16,921 bases of DNA from S010-25 sp964466455 (GTDB lineage: Bacteria; Pseudomonadota; Gammaproteobacteria; SZUA-229). The notes below the pieces were generated by a model, which made no database searches, was not told the DNA's origin, and saw nothing but the letters and a program-made list of their open reading frames with translations. The DNA is taken from positions 1 through 16,921 of the forward strand of contig CAYXNL010000047.1 of NCBI GenBank assembly GCA_964466455.1. Direction: 5' to 3'. Each line of letters opens with the position of its first letter. Position 1 is the first letter of the stretch. Of the stretch, positions 1 through 6,642 are shown one piece after another. A program made the position numbers and the translations under genes.

Positions 1-154
1 ATGGCACAATGAAAACAGCTACTCTGGGGTCAAGCAGCCAGTAACTTGTCATGAAAATGGCAAATATACCTAAAAAACCACCAACGGTAGCAATTATATT
101 TTCCCGATAATTAACTTTATTGTGACTAAAACCAATTATATTTAAAAAATTCAT
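1..154 (-). CDS. HPP family membrane protein, N-terminal fragment
   Basis: Only the first 51 codons are inside the window; the gene continues past the left edge. Reading on the minus strand from the ATG at 152-154, the product starts MNFLNIIGFSH, then has a hydrophobic segment (ATVGGFLGIFAIFMTSYWLL) followed by DPRVAVFIVP. This layout matches the start of HPP-family proteins, where the first membrane helix precedes a conserved small-residue loop. An AAAGGT stretch about 6 bases upstream of the ATG serves as ribosome binding site. Some HPP proteins in plants and cyanobacteria move nitrite across membranes, which would suit the nitrate genes in this window, but the substrate here is an inference. 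The family call rests on a short fragment, so it is moderate. Confidence 0.6.
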   Translation of the reverse strand, partial: MNFLNIIGFSHNKVNYRENIIATVGGFLGIFAIFMTSYWLLDPRVAVFIVP

Positions 155-191
155 TAAATGACCTTTATTGTTATAGACGTATTACTGAAAC

Positions 192-301
192 GGATAAAAA
201 GGATACCTATTGTTCAAAACACGCTGTCAATACATCCACGTAAACTCGACACCCGCATCCCTGCGGCTGACGGTCTTTAACAATAAGTATCCTTTTTATC
301 C
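192..301. repeat. Inverted-repeat element with 23-bp arms
   Basis: Positions 192-214 and 279-301 are inverted copies matching at 22 of 23 bases, separated by 64 bases. The arms begin GGATAAAAAGGATAC. Similarity continues outward with small gaps (TTACTGAAAC on the left, TTACTAACAGGATG on the inverted right). The spacer holds a small hairpin around CCGCATCCCTGCGG at about 253-266. No reading frame lies inside. The form suggests a MITE-like or dispersed non-coding repeat. It lies in the upstream region of the HPP gene and could affect its transcription. Confidence 0.6.
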
Positions 302-435
302 ATCCTGTTAGTAAGTGTAACGCTGCGATAAACCGCACGTTATTTTAATCCTGTGTTATCCTGAAATTGTTTTATCTTGAAATAACCCGTTGCGCAAAGC
401 GCGTGCGCATTTTTGATGGCGCAGGGCAAGACTTG

Positions 436-464
436 CCACTGGAATAGTTATTCTATTCCAGTGG
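436..464. repeat. Perfect 12-bp hairpin
   Basis: CCACTGGAATAG pairs perfectly with CTATTCCAGTGG around the loop TTATT. Immediately before it, GGCAAG-A-CTTGCC (425-437) forms a second tight palindrome that shares two bases. There is no T-run on either side, so it is not a standard intrinsic terminator. It looks like the central palindrome of the surrounding repeat, although it could still form a stable RNA end for the minus-strand DsrC-like transcript. Confidence 0.6.
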
Positions 465-486
465 CGTAGTGTGACCATGTACTATT

Positions 487-510
487 AGGAAACCTCTGAC
501 AGAGGTTCCT
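487..510. repeat. Palindrome resembling the repeat tip at the right edge
   Basis: AGGAAACCTCTG faces CAGAGGTTCCT with almost no loop. The inverted arm AGGAACCTCTG matches 10 of 11 bases of GGGAACCTCTG, the tip of the repeat at 16771. It may be two element ends left back to back after loss of the interior, or a chance short palindrome. Confidence 0.35.
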
Positions 511-640
511 CAGAAAGGTGCGGCTTACCATGTAGCGGATTCACCCTGTGGGTGAAAAGCGGGTCATAAATATTCACAGGATTATTGCGTTACACTCAAC
601 AGGGAGTGATTAACCAATGAATCCGGGTATATCGGTTGTA

Positions 641-967
641 TCAACCAGAACTCCATCCACGCGGTCTTTTCATCCCTGCTATTTTGCATGCCTGTTTCAC
701 GTATCCATACGGGAAAAGTTCAAAAAGCTGCTTCTTGGCCTGCTTTTTATCATATCCCCTTTCGGTCGACAGGTAGCCGGTAACGTGGCGAACATCGGGA
801 GCAACTTTATGCTCATTATAATACTCCCGCATAAAATCCAGTATTACCCAGTATGCATCGTTCAGTTCAATATCTTCTTCTTTCGCCAGTTCACTGGCTA
901 TAACCTGAGTCCAGTCATCAGGGTTAATTAAATAGCTTTCATCATCTCTTAAAGCCGGAATACTCAT
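641..967 (-). CDS. DsrC/TusE family protein with an atypical C-terminus
   Basis: This 108-residue protein has the length and pattern of DsrC/TusE sulfur-carrier proteins: an early LINPDDWTQVIASELA helix, a central YWVILDFMREYYNEH segment, and the C-terminal arm ELFPYGYVKQACKIAG. In DsrC the flexible arm ends with a penultimate cysteine and carries a second one 11 residues earlier. Here the earlier one is present (Cys94 in KQAC) but the terminal position is Trp105, followed by SSG. TusE keeps the terminal cysteine and DsrC keeps both, so this protein fits neither and cannot form the usual intramolecular disulfide. A regulatory role, as proposed for cysteine-poor homologues called RspA, is possible. 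The start at 967 is chosen because GGAG lies 8 bases upstream; a start at 1012 would add 15 untypical residues. It follows the gene at 1046-1687 by 78 bases on the same strand, so the two are probably cotranscribed. Confidence 0.8.
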   Translation of the reverse strand: MSIPALRDDESYLINPDDWTQVIASELAKEEDIELNDAYWVILDFMREYYNEHKVAPDVRHVTGYLSTERGYDKKQAKKQLFELFPYGYVKQACKIAGMKRPRGWSSG

Positions 968-1045
968 TTTCTTTTCTCCAGAATAATGATTCTCATACAA
1001 CCTGATGCGCAAGATAACACCAGATAATTGAAATGTATCAGGGTT

Positions 1046-1687
1046 CTAATGCTCACCTTTAGTACGCAATAAACCACCCAGTCGATTACCCTGTTTCTGT
1101 GGGCCACCCTGTGGAAATAAGTTATGTAAATAATGATTGCAGCCTCTATCGCAACCCCATAGTTTACGAAAATGTTTAATCATGTCGCGTACCGAGGCCT
1201 GCTCTCCATGTTTTGCGTAGCAGTCACGCTGGTAACGTATAACTTCCCAGTGCTCCTGCTTTAGTTGCAGGTTTTCATGCTCAGCCAACTGACGGGCAAA
1301 CTCCTCACTCCAGTCACTGGGGTCAACCAGATAACCCTCGCTGTCAGTTAATATTTCTTCACCATTTACCATAATCTGGCGAGTAATCATATCAGGGTAG
1401 GCGGTATTACCGGAGGCTTCACCATTAGCCGACCCTTCCGAACTATGACCCATTTCAGTCAGATTTCGTAACTCAATATTTATCTCACCATCCAGTCGAC
1501 CCTGATAGCGCTCCACACCCGCAACAAAAACCTTGCCACTCGTCGGTGGTTCATCAAAACACACCTTACCGGTACGATCGGTGGGAGTTGGTCCGATAGA
1601 GCGGTTATTTTCATCTAATAATAATTCAACAGGTGTACGCTTTAGTGGTAAGCCACTGAATTTCATCGTAACATTAATACAAATCAT
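1046..1687 (-). CDS. DsrC/TusE-like protein with N-terminal beta-rich domain, no redox cysteines
   Basis: The 213-residue product has two parts. Residues 1-75 read like a small beta-sandwich of the carboxypeptidase-regulatory or transthyretin-like sort (FSGLPLKRTPVELLLDE, then TDRTGKVCFDEPP, then GKVFVAGVERYQGRL). A Gly/Ser-rich linker (78-95) leads to a DsrC/TusE-like domain (about 100-213) with LVDPSDWSEEFARQLAEHE, HWEVIRYQRDCYAKHG and NLFPQGGPQKQGNRLGG. The positions of the two DsrC cysteines are Asn201 and Glu212, so the domain cannot act as a persulfide carrier in the known way. Cys156, Cys179 and Cys183 lie elsewhere and are not the family's active residues. It is the first gene after the divergent promoter region shared with the LysR gene. 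It is probably regulatory or a scaffold; the substrate is unknown. Confidence 0.75.
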   Translation of the reverse strand: MICINVTMKFSGLPLKRTPVELLLDENNRSIGPTPTDRTGKVCFDEPPTSGKVFVAGVERYQGRLDGEINIELRNLTEMGHSSEGSANGEASGNTAYPDMITRQIMVNGEEILTDSEGYLVDPSDWSEEFARQLAEHENLQLKQEHWEVIRYQRDCYAKHGEQASVRDMIKHFRKLWGCDRGCNHYLHNLFPQGGPQKQGNRLGGLLRTKGEH

Positions 1688-1743
1688 AACGCTTGCGCCT
1701 TATATTAAATAATAAATGGATTATTTAGTAAATTGATTCACAC

Positions 1744-1773
1744 AGTATATAAGACTTAGTTGATATAAGGCAA
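1744..1773 (-). promoter_or_regulatory. Candidate sigma-70 promoter for the DsrC-like gene pair
   Basis: On the minus strand a TTGCCT box (1768-1773) and a TATACT box (1744-1749) are 18 bases apart, which would start transcription about 50 bases before the ATG at 1687. A near-copy of the sequence spanning the -35 box, in inverted orientation, lies at about 1693-1707 next to the start codon (TTGCGCCTTATATTA against TTTGCCTTATATCAA). This pair could be a regulator site. Confidence 0.4.
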
Positions 1774-1784
1774 ACGATTTTTAT

Positions 1785-1813
1785 TTGACATTAGTATCGA
1801 AATATCCGATATT
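1785..1813 (+). promoter_or_regulatory. Candidate LysR-gene promoter with internal palindrome
   Basis: A perfect TTGACA (1785-1790), a 17-base spacer and GATATT (1808-1813) form a plausible promoter. The palindrome TATCG-N7-CGATA (1795-1811), which fits the T-N11-A style of LysR-family sites, lies between the two boxes and partly in the -10 box, so binding there should block the promoter (autorepression). The predicted start of transcription falls at or next to the ATG at 1820, implying a very short or absent leader; no good ribosome binding site is visible. Confidence 0.4.
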
Positions 1814-1819
1814 AAAACC

Positions 1820-2698
1820 ATGGATATGAATCAGGTCAAAACATTTCTTGCCGTTGCCGCCAATGGCAGCTTTCTTGAGGCGGCCAAACGCCTGTACGTC
1901 ACTCAATCCACGGTGAGCAGCCGCATTCAGGGGCTTGAATCATTTCTGGGCGCGAATCTGTTCGTGCGCAACCGATCGGGCGCAACACTAACCCCCGCAG
2001 GAAAACGCTTTATTCATCATGCAAAAGCATTTGTATTAACCCTGGAACAGGCGCGCCACGATGTCGGCCTGCCCAGTCGTTATCGTGCCAGTATTACTGT
2101 CGGCGCACGGATTGCCTTATGGGAAGTCTTTCTGCCTAACTGGGTTGGTGAAATGCGACGCACTTCATCAGATATTTCAATTCGTAGTGAAATTGGTTTT
2201 GAAGAAGACCTGATGCGTCGCGTGATTGAAGGCACCATGGATGTAGCACTGATGTACACACCGCAACATAGCTCGGGCATTCATGTACAGCACCTGTTTG
2301 ATGAAACGCTGGTATTACTCACCACCGATCCCGATAAACCCTGGCCCGCAGAAGATTATATTTACGTCGACTGGGGCCCGGCATTCTATGCACAGCATAG
2401 TAGCAACTACCCCGACCTGGAACGACCCGCACAGGTTGTTAATATCGGCTGGCTGGGCGTACAGATAATTGTGAGTAATGGCGGCTCCTGTTTTGTACCA
2501 GTGCGTATGGCCGAACCACTCATTCATGCCGGGCAATTATTTCATATGCCAAACAGTCCACAGTTTAAATTACCCACCTATATGGTGTATTCACGTCGTA
2601 GCGATTCCACTGTGCTGGAGCAGGTACTTAACAGCCTGCGTGCACAGGCAGCTATCGAGCAGCAAAAGGCCCTGCCCAGTGGTATTTTACTGGAGTAA
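1820..2698 (+). CDS. LysR-type transcriptional regulator
   Basis: The 292-residue protein has a standard LysR layout. The N-terminal winged helix-turn-helix covers about residues 1-60 (VKTFLAVAANGSFLEAAKRL, then VTQSTVSSRIQGLESFLGA, then LFVRNRSGATLTPAGKRF), followed by a linker helix and a periplasmic-binding-protein-like effector domain from about residue 90 (ITVGARIALWEVFLPNWVGE). Length is normal for the family. It is divergent from the DsrC-like pair, the classic arrangement for a LysR protein and its target, so it probably controls those genes. The effector cannot be told from the sequence. ATG at 1820 is used; ATG at 1826 is an alternative, and neither has a clear Shine-Dalgarno. Confidence 0.93.
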   Translation: MDMNQVKTFLAVAANGSFLEAAKRLYVTQSTVSSRIQGLESFLGANLFVRNRSGATLTPAGKRFIHHAKAFVLTLEQARHDVGLPSRYRASITVGARIALWEVFLPNWVGEMRRTSSDISIRSEIGFEEDLMRRVIEGTMDVALMYTPQHSSGIHVQHLFDETLVLLTTDPDKPWPAEDYIYVDWGPAFYAQHSSNYPDLERPAQVVNIGWLGVQIIVSNGGSCFVPVRMAEPLIHAGQLFHMPNSPQFKLPTYMVYSRRSDSTVLEQVLNSLRAQAAIEQQKALPSGILLE

Positions 2699-2764
2699 AT
2701 TTTTATTCTCCTTCTCTACCTGTTAAGCTGCCTCTGAACTATTTTTCTCCACAGGTCACAGGTG

Positions 2765-3232
2765 ATGAAAATTTCATCTCATTCCGGCGCTCCCAGGTTA
2801 TTCACTGCCGCCTTACTAACCACCGCGCTTTTCTCTGTATCCTGCACGAATCAAACCAAACATACGCTGGTAACCATCGCTGATGCCCGCACCCATCCAG
2901 CTACTTTTATCAGGGCAGGTACTAAGCCGGATCAGGCTGGCGACATACTGGTTTTTGATCAGCCACTGTTAAATCGGAAACACCAGCCCATTGGTAATAA
3001 TAGCGGCAGTTGTATCCGCACCCGCCCTGGCGAGAGTTTCCAGTGCCAGTGGACCCTGAGTTTTAAGCACGGCACCATACAGGTTGCAGGCAGGGAGTTT
3101 GATAAAGGCACTTCAGCCATTGCTATCGTTGGTGGCACCGGTAAATTCAGTACTATTCGTGGTGAAATGACCTCGAAGAATAATGGTGACGGCACCTTTA
3201 CCCAGACGCTTGTTTATCAGTTAAATTACTAG
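2765..3232 (+). CDS. Exported protein, allene-oxide-cyclase-like barrel (tentative)
   Basis: The 155-residue product begins with a signal sequence (hydrophobic stretch LFTAALLTTALFSVSC). Cys27 could be lipidated, but the lipobox SVSC is imperfect because position -3 is Ser, so a soluble periplasmic protein is also possible. The mature part contains a short beta-strand pattern ending in IAIVGGTGKFSTIRGEMTS and a final strand TFTQTLVYQLNY. This GGTGKF..IRGE pattern is typical of the allene oxide cyclase/dirigent-type barrel also found in small bacterial exported proteins. No enzymatic role is claimed. AGGT sits 8 bases before this ATG; a GTG directly before it (2762) is an alternative start. 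The gene follows the LysR gene by 66 bases on the same strand. Confidence 0.6.
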   Translation: MKISSHSGAPRLFTAALLTTALFSVSCTNQTKHTLVTIADARTHPATFIRAGTKPDQAGDILVFDQPLLNRKHQPIGNNSGSCIRTRPGESFQCQWTLSFKHGTIQVAGREFDKGTSAIAIVGGTGKFSTIRGEMTSKNNGDGTFTQTLVYQLNY

Positions 3233-3271
3233 TCTGGTCGGTAAACACACCGCACCAGGGTCAGTCGATAT

Positions 3272-3288
3272 TGCCCCTTTTTAGTGCA
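3272..3288. promoter_or_regulatory. Candidate NtrC binding site upstream of the nitrate operon
   Basis: TGCCCCTTTTTAGTGCA resembles the NtrC consensus TGCACC-N5-GGTGCA with two mismatches. Its centre lies about 93 bases before the predicted start of transcription of the sigma-54 promoter at 3348, a usual enhancer distance. A weaker half site GCACCA is at about 3252. Confidence 0.5.
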
Positions 3289-3347
3289 AAAAAAACAACT
3301 CCCCCACTTTCCCTATGTAACTTATTGTTATATATGTAAAAAAATAT

Positions 3348-3363
3348 TGGCATATTGCTTGCA
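3348..3363 (+). promoter_or_regulatory. Sigma-54 promoter of the nitrate transporter operon
   Basis: TGGCATATTGCTTGCA matches the -24/-12 consensus (TGGCAYR-N4-TTGCW). The invariant GG (3349-3350) and GC (3361-3362) are separated by exactly 10 bases. Transcription should start near 3374, about 32 bases before the ATG at 3406. Any start codon upstream of 3374 is excluded if this promoter is used. Confidence 0.8.
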
Positions 3364-3405
3364 TGGTTAACTTGTATTCACTTACAACGAAGCAAGAGGT
3401 TAACG

Positions 3406-4887
3406 ATGACACCCACGGGCACAAGCAGTCTTAAGCTTAATTTATTTTCATTCTCCGGCAATATCCGCACTCTGCATTTAACCTGGATTGCTTTCTTTAT
3501 CAGCTTTTTTGTCTGGTTTAACCACGCACCATTACTGCTCTCTATTCAACATACTTTTGGCCTGAGCCAGCAGGAACTTAAAGCCCTGCTAATTGTAAAC
3601 GTTGCGCTCACCATTCCGGCACGCATCATCATCGGTATGCTGGTAGACAAATACGGACCGCGTATTACTTATTCTGCCCTGCTCTTCGTTTCCAGCTTTA
3701 TCTGTTTCGCATTCGCCATGGCCGATTCATATCAAATGTTACTGGCCACGCGTTTTGCACTGGGTTTTGTCGGTGCTGGTTTTGTTATCGGTATCCGCAT
3801 GATCGGGGAATGGTTCCCCGCCAGACAGGTAGGCATTGCCGAAGGTGTTTATGGTGGCTGGGGTAATTTTGGCTCTGCCGCTGCCGCCCTGTCCCTGCCC
3901 ACCATTGCACTACTGTATGGGGGTGACAATGGCTGGCGTTATGCGGTTGCTTCAACCGGTGTTATCTCGCTGATTTACTCTTTTGTCTATTACAGACTGG
4001 CACGCAATACACCAAAAGGCTCTACCTATTTCAAGCCGAAAAAAACTGGTGCGATGGAAGTAACCAGTAAAGGCGACTTCTTCTTTTACCTGCTGATGAA
4101 TATCCCCATGTATGCAGCACTGGCTGTTCTGGCATGGAAGCTGGGGCCGGATAATCTGGCTATTATTGATGCTTTTTTTACTGATGTCATTTATCTTACC
4201 CTGCTGGCTTTATACATTTATCAGAGCTCGCATGTCTGGCGCATCAATGCGCACGTGTTTAAAGAAAATGTCGCAGAAATACATCGCTATAAATTTAAGA
4301 ATGTTGCCATTCTTGACCTTGCCTATCTGGTTACCTTTGGTTCTGAACTTGCCGTTGTCTCCATGCTGCCCCTGTTCTTTAAAGAAACCTTTAACTTATC
4401 CATCGTTGAGGCAGGGTTGCTCGCATCCGGTTATGCTTTTATGAATCTGGTCGCACGTCCCAGTGGTGGTTTTTTCAGTGACCGCTTTGGCCGCAAAAAA
4501 AGCTTAACACTGCTAATCAGCGGTCTTGCTGTGGGCTATTTTTTACTCGGTAGCATTACTCCCGAATGGCCATTATTTCTCGCTGTCGCAGCAACCATGG
4601 GCTGTTCCTTCTTTGTGCAGGCCGGAGAAGGGGCGGTTTTTGCCATTGTGCCGTTAGTTAAACGCCGCATGACCGGCCAGATTGCGGGTATGGCAGGCGC
4701 ATACGGCAATGTTGGTGCGGTTTCCTTTCTTACCGTATTCTCCTTTGTTAGTGCATCAACCTTCTTCCTGGTTATTGCCGGGGCGGCAATAACTACACTC
4801 ATTGCCGTCCAGTTCCTTGATGAACCAGAAGGGCAGATGGCAGAGATTATGCCTGATGGCAGTGTGCAGATGATTGATGTATCCTGA
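3406..4887 (+). CDS. Nitrate/nitrite transporter, NarK/NasA type (MFS)
   Basis: This 493-residue major-facilitator protein moves nitrate, and possibly nitrite, across the inner membrane. The nitrate signature is clear in residues 118-160 (ALGFVGAGFVIGIRMIGEWF, followed by GIAEGVYGGWGNFGSAAAAL). A second copy lies in the C-terminal half (FFVQAGEGAVFAIVPLVKRR, then GAYGNVGAVSFL). Arg73 in TIPARIIIGML matches the substrate-binding arginine of helix 2 in NarK. The MFS loop DKYGPR (81-86) and its repeat SDRFGRKK are present. The central part (about 205-290) adds two further hydrophobic stretches between the halves, as in assimilatory NasA-like transporters. AAGAGG lies 6 bases before the chosen ATG; a longer frame from TTG 3355 would overlap the sigma-54 -12 element. 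It is the first gene of an operon with the kinase and mobA. Confidence 0.92.
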   Translation: MTPTGTSSLKLNLFSFSGNIRTLHLTWIAFFISFFVWFNHAPLLLSIQHTFGLSQQELKALLIVNVALTIPARIIIGMLVDKYGPRITYSALLFVSSFICFAFAMADSYQMLLATRFALGFVGAGFVIGIRMIGEWFPARQVGIAEGVYGGWGNFGSAAAALSLPTIALLYGGDNGWRYAVASTGVISLIYSFVYYRLARNTPKGSTYFKPKKTGAMEVTSKGDFFFYLLMNIPMYAALAVLAWKLGPDNLAIIDAFFTDVIYLTLLALYIYQSSHVWRINAHVFKENVAEIHRYKFKNVAILDLAYLVTFGSELAVVSMLPLFFKETFNLSIVEAGLLASGYAFMNLVARPSGGFFSDRFGRKKSLTLLISGLAVGYFLLGSITPEWPLFLAVAATMGCSFFVQAGEGAVFAIVPLVKRRMTGQIAGMAGAYGNVGAVSFLTVFSFVSASTFFLVIAGAAITTLIAVQFLDEPEGQMAEIMPDGSVQMIDVS

Positions 4888-4914
4888 GACTATCTGCCTC
4901 AGGGTCACTAATTT

Positions 4915-6642
4915 ATGACGCAAAAACTCTCTATCAGACTCGGCCAGAGTTCAAACAAAGGCATTAAAGAGCGTAATGAAGATTTTTATGGTGCGCTGAT
5001 TCCCGAAGACTCGACATTAGAGACCAAAGGCATCGCCTGTGCCATTGCTGATGGCATGGGCAGCTGCGCGAATGCGCGTGAGGCCAGTGAGCACTGCGTC
5101 AAAAGTTTTCTGAATGATTATTTCAGCACCCCGGAAACCTGGTCAGTTAAAAAATCCGGGGCAAAAGTGCTCACGGCTATTAACAGCTGGTTACTGAGCA
5201 ATGGCAATAAAGACCAGGCGCACGGCATGGTCACCACCTTCAGCGCCATTGTTTTAAAGTCCACCACTGCACACCTGTTTCATATTGGTGACTCACGAAT
5301 TTATCGTTACCGTCATCCCCATAATAAAAAACATAGTGATTTTGAAATTCTGACCAAAGACCACCGGGTATGGATTTCGAATGAAAAAAATTATTTAAGC
5401 CGTGCTATGGGTATCGACTTCCATCTGGATATTGATTACCGCACGGTAAGTATTCAGCAAGATGATGTCTTCCTGATGACCACCGATGGTGTTCATGACT
5501 ACCTTAGCGATGCACAACTAAAAAACCATCTGGAATCTTCTGCATCCATCGAAGTCATCAGCGATGAAATTGTCGGTCACGCCCTTGAAGTCGGCAGCCA
5601 TGACAACGTTACCTGCCAGATTATTCAACTTGAACAGCTCCCCAGTCAAGACCCCAATGAAGTCTATAACCAACTGACGCGTCTACCTTTCCCACCCCCT
5701 ATGGGACCGGGCATGACAATTGATGGCTATGAAATTCTCGATGAAATTCATGCCAGCACAACATCACAGTTATATAAAGTTCGCGATAAAGACAGTGGTG
5801 AATTGTTTATGATGAAAACGCCGTCAGTAAATTATTCTGACGACCCGGCGTATATCGAACGTTTTTATATGGAAGAGTGGGCTGGTAAACGTATTAACAG
5901 TGATTCGGTGTTACGCATCTATGAATTAAAACGTCCGCGTAATTTTTTATACTTCATTATGGAATATCTGGAAGGTAAAACCTTGCGCCAGTGGATGCAG
6001 GAAAATCCGGTGCCTGATATTACCGAAGTCACCCGTTTATGTAATAAAATTATTCAGGGACTACGTGTATTCCATCGCATGGAAATGTTACACCGCGATC
6101 TGAAGCCGGAGAATATTATGCTAACGCAACAGGATAATATAAAAATTATTGATTTTGGTTCGGTTAAAATTGCCGGCGTAGAGGAAATTAGCACGCCGGT
6201 AGAGCGCATTGATCTACTCGGTACAAAAAATTATACCGCACCAGAATATTTATTAGGCTCCGAAGGCAGCAACCGTTCAGATATTTTTTCTTTAGGTATT
6301 ATCATCTATGAAATGCTAACCGGTGAACTACCTTATGGCGATAAGCTTAGCCGCAAACTTAACTGGCGCACAGTCAATAAAATTCAGTACACCAGCGCAA
6401 TACAACATAACCCGATGATCCCTTTATGGCTGGACGGGGCACTGAAAAAAGCGGTAAAAATTGATTTTCGCCTGCGTTATGATACCTTTTCAGAATTTTA
6501 TTATGATCTGACGCACCCCAACCCCGACTTTATGAAATATCACGCCCCCCTGCTGGAAACTAATCCAGCTCTATTCTGGAAAACACTTAGCGGTCTTTTA
6601 TTTATCATAAATATCGGCTGGTTAATTTATTTTTTTGCATGA
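4915..6642 (+). CDS. PP2C phosphatase - Ser/Thr protein kinase fusion, membrane-anchored
   Basis: A 575-residue two-domain signalling protein. Residues 1-240 are a PP2C-type phosphatase with the metal-binding motifs RNEDF (20-24), ADGMGS (45-50), HIGDSRIYR (123-131), TTDGVHD (189-195) and SHDNVTC (228-234). Residues 270-545 are a Hanks-type kinase with Lys301 in MMK, the catalytic loop HRDLKPEN (393-400), DFG (413-415) and APE (442-444). The glycine-rich loop is degenerate (IHASTTSQLYK). The last 25 residues are a single membrane helix (GLLFIINIGWLIYFF) with a very short tail, so both domains face the cytoplasm. It starts 27 bases after narK and overlaps mobA by 4 bases. A comparable kinase follows the nitrate transporter in Pseudomonas (nasA-PA1782), which points to control of nitrate uptake or reduction, but the target is not known. 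Confidence 0.92.
   Translation: MTQKLSIRLGQSSNKGIKERNEDFYGALIPEDSTLETKGIACAIADGMGSCANAREASEHCVKSFLNDYFSTPETWSVKKSGAKVLTAINSWLLSNGNKDQAHGMVTTFSAIVLKSTTAHLFHIGDSRIYRYRHPHNKKHSDFEILTKDHRVWISNEKNYLSRAMGIDFHLDIDYRTVSIQQDDVFLMTTDGVHDYLSDAQLKNHLESSASIEVISDEIVGHALEVGSHDNVTCQIIQLEQLPSQDPNEVYNQLTRLPFPPPMGPGMTIDGYEILDEIHASTTSQLYKVRDKDSGELFMMKTPSVNYSDDPAYIERFYMEEWAGKRINSDSVLRIYELKRPRNFLYFIMEYLEGKTLRQWMQENPVPDITEVTRLCNKIIQGLRVFHRMEMLHRDLKPENIMLTQQDNIKIIDFGSVKIAGVEEISTPVERIDLLGTKNYTAPEYLLGSEGSNRSDIFSLGIIIYEMLTGELPYGDKLSRKLNWRTVNKIQYTSAIQHNPMIPLWLDGALKKAVKIDFRLRYDTFSEFYYDLTHPNPDFMKYHAPLLETNPALFWKTLSGLLFIINIGWLIYFFA

Larger units (their letters stand above)
314..596. repeat. Nested inverted-repeat element, MITE-like
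   Basis: AGTGTAACGC at 314-323 is matched by its exact inverse GCGTTACACT at 587-596. Just inside, AATCCTGTG at 347-355 is matched by CACAGGATT at 575-583. The nested pairs bracket about 280 bases with no gene, which include the hairpins at 436-464 and 487-510. Paired outer and inner arms with no coding content suggest a non-autonomous mobile element or its remains, between the HPP and DsrC-like genes. No clear target-site duplication was seen. Confidence 0.45.

Noticed and set aside
540..556. TTCACC-CTGTG-GGTGAA hairpin as terminator of the DsrC-like operon
   Set aside because: Only a 6-bp stem and no T-run on the minus strand; better seen as part of the surrounding repeat.
617..931. Plus-strand open frame of 104 codons
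   Set aside because: It runs antisense through the DsrC-like gene, has no family features, and the minus-strand frame is clearly coding.
3355..3405. Upstream TTG start extending the nitrate transporter by 17 residues
   Set aside because: It overlaps the sigma-54 promoter and lacks a ribosome binding site; ATG 3406 has AAGAGG.
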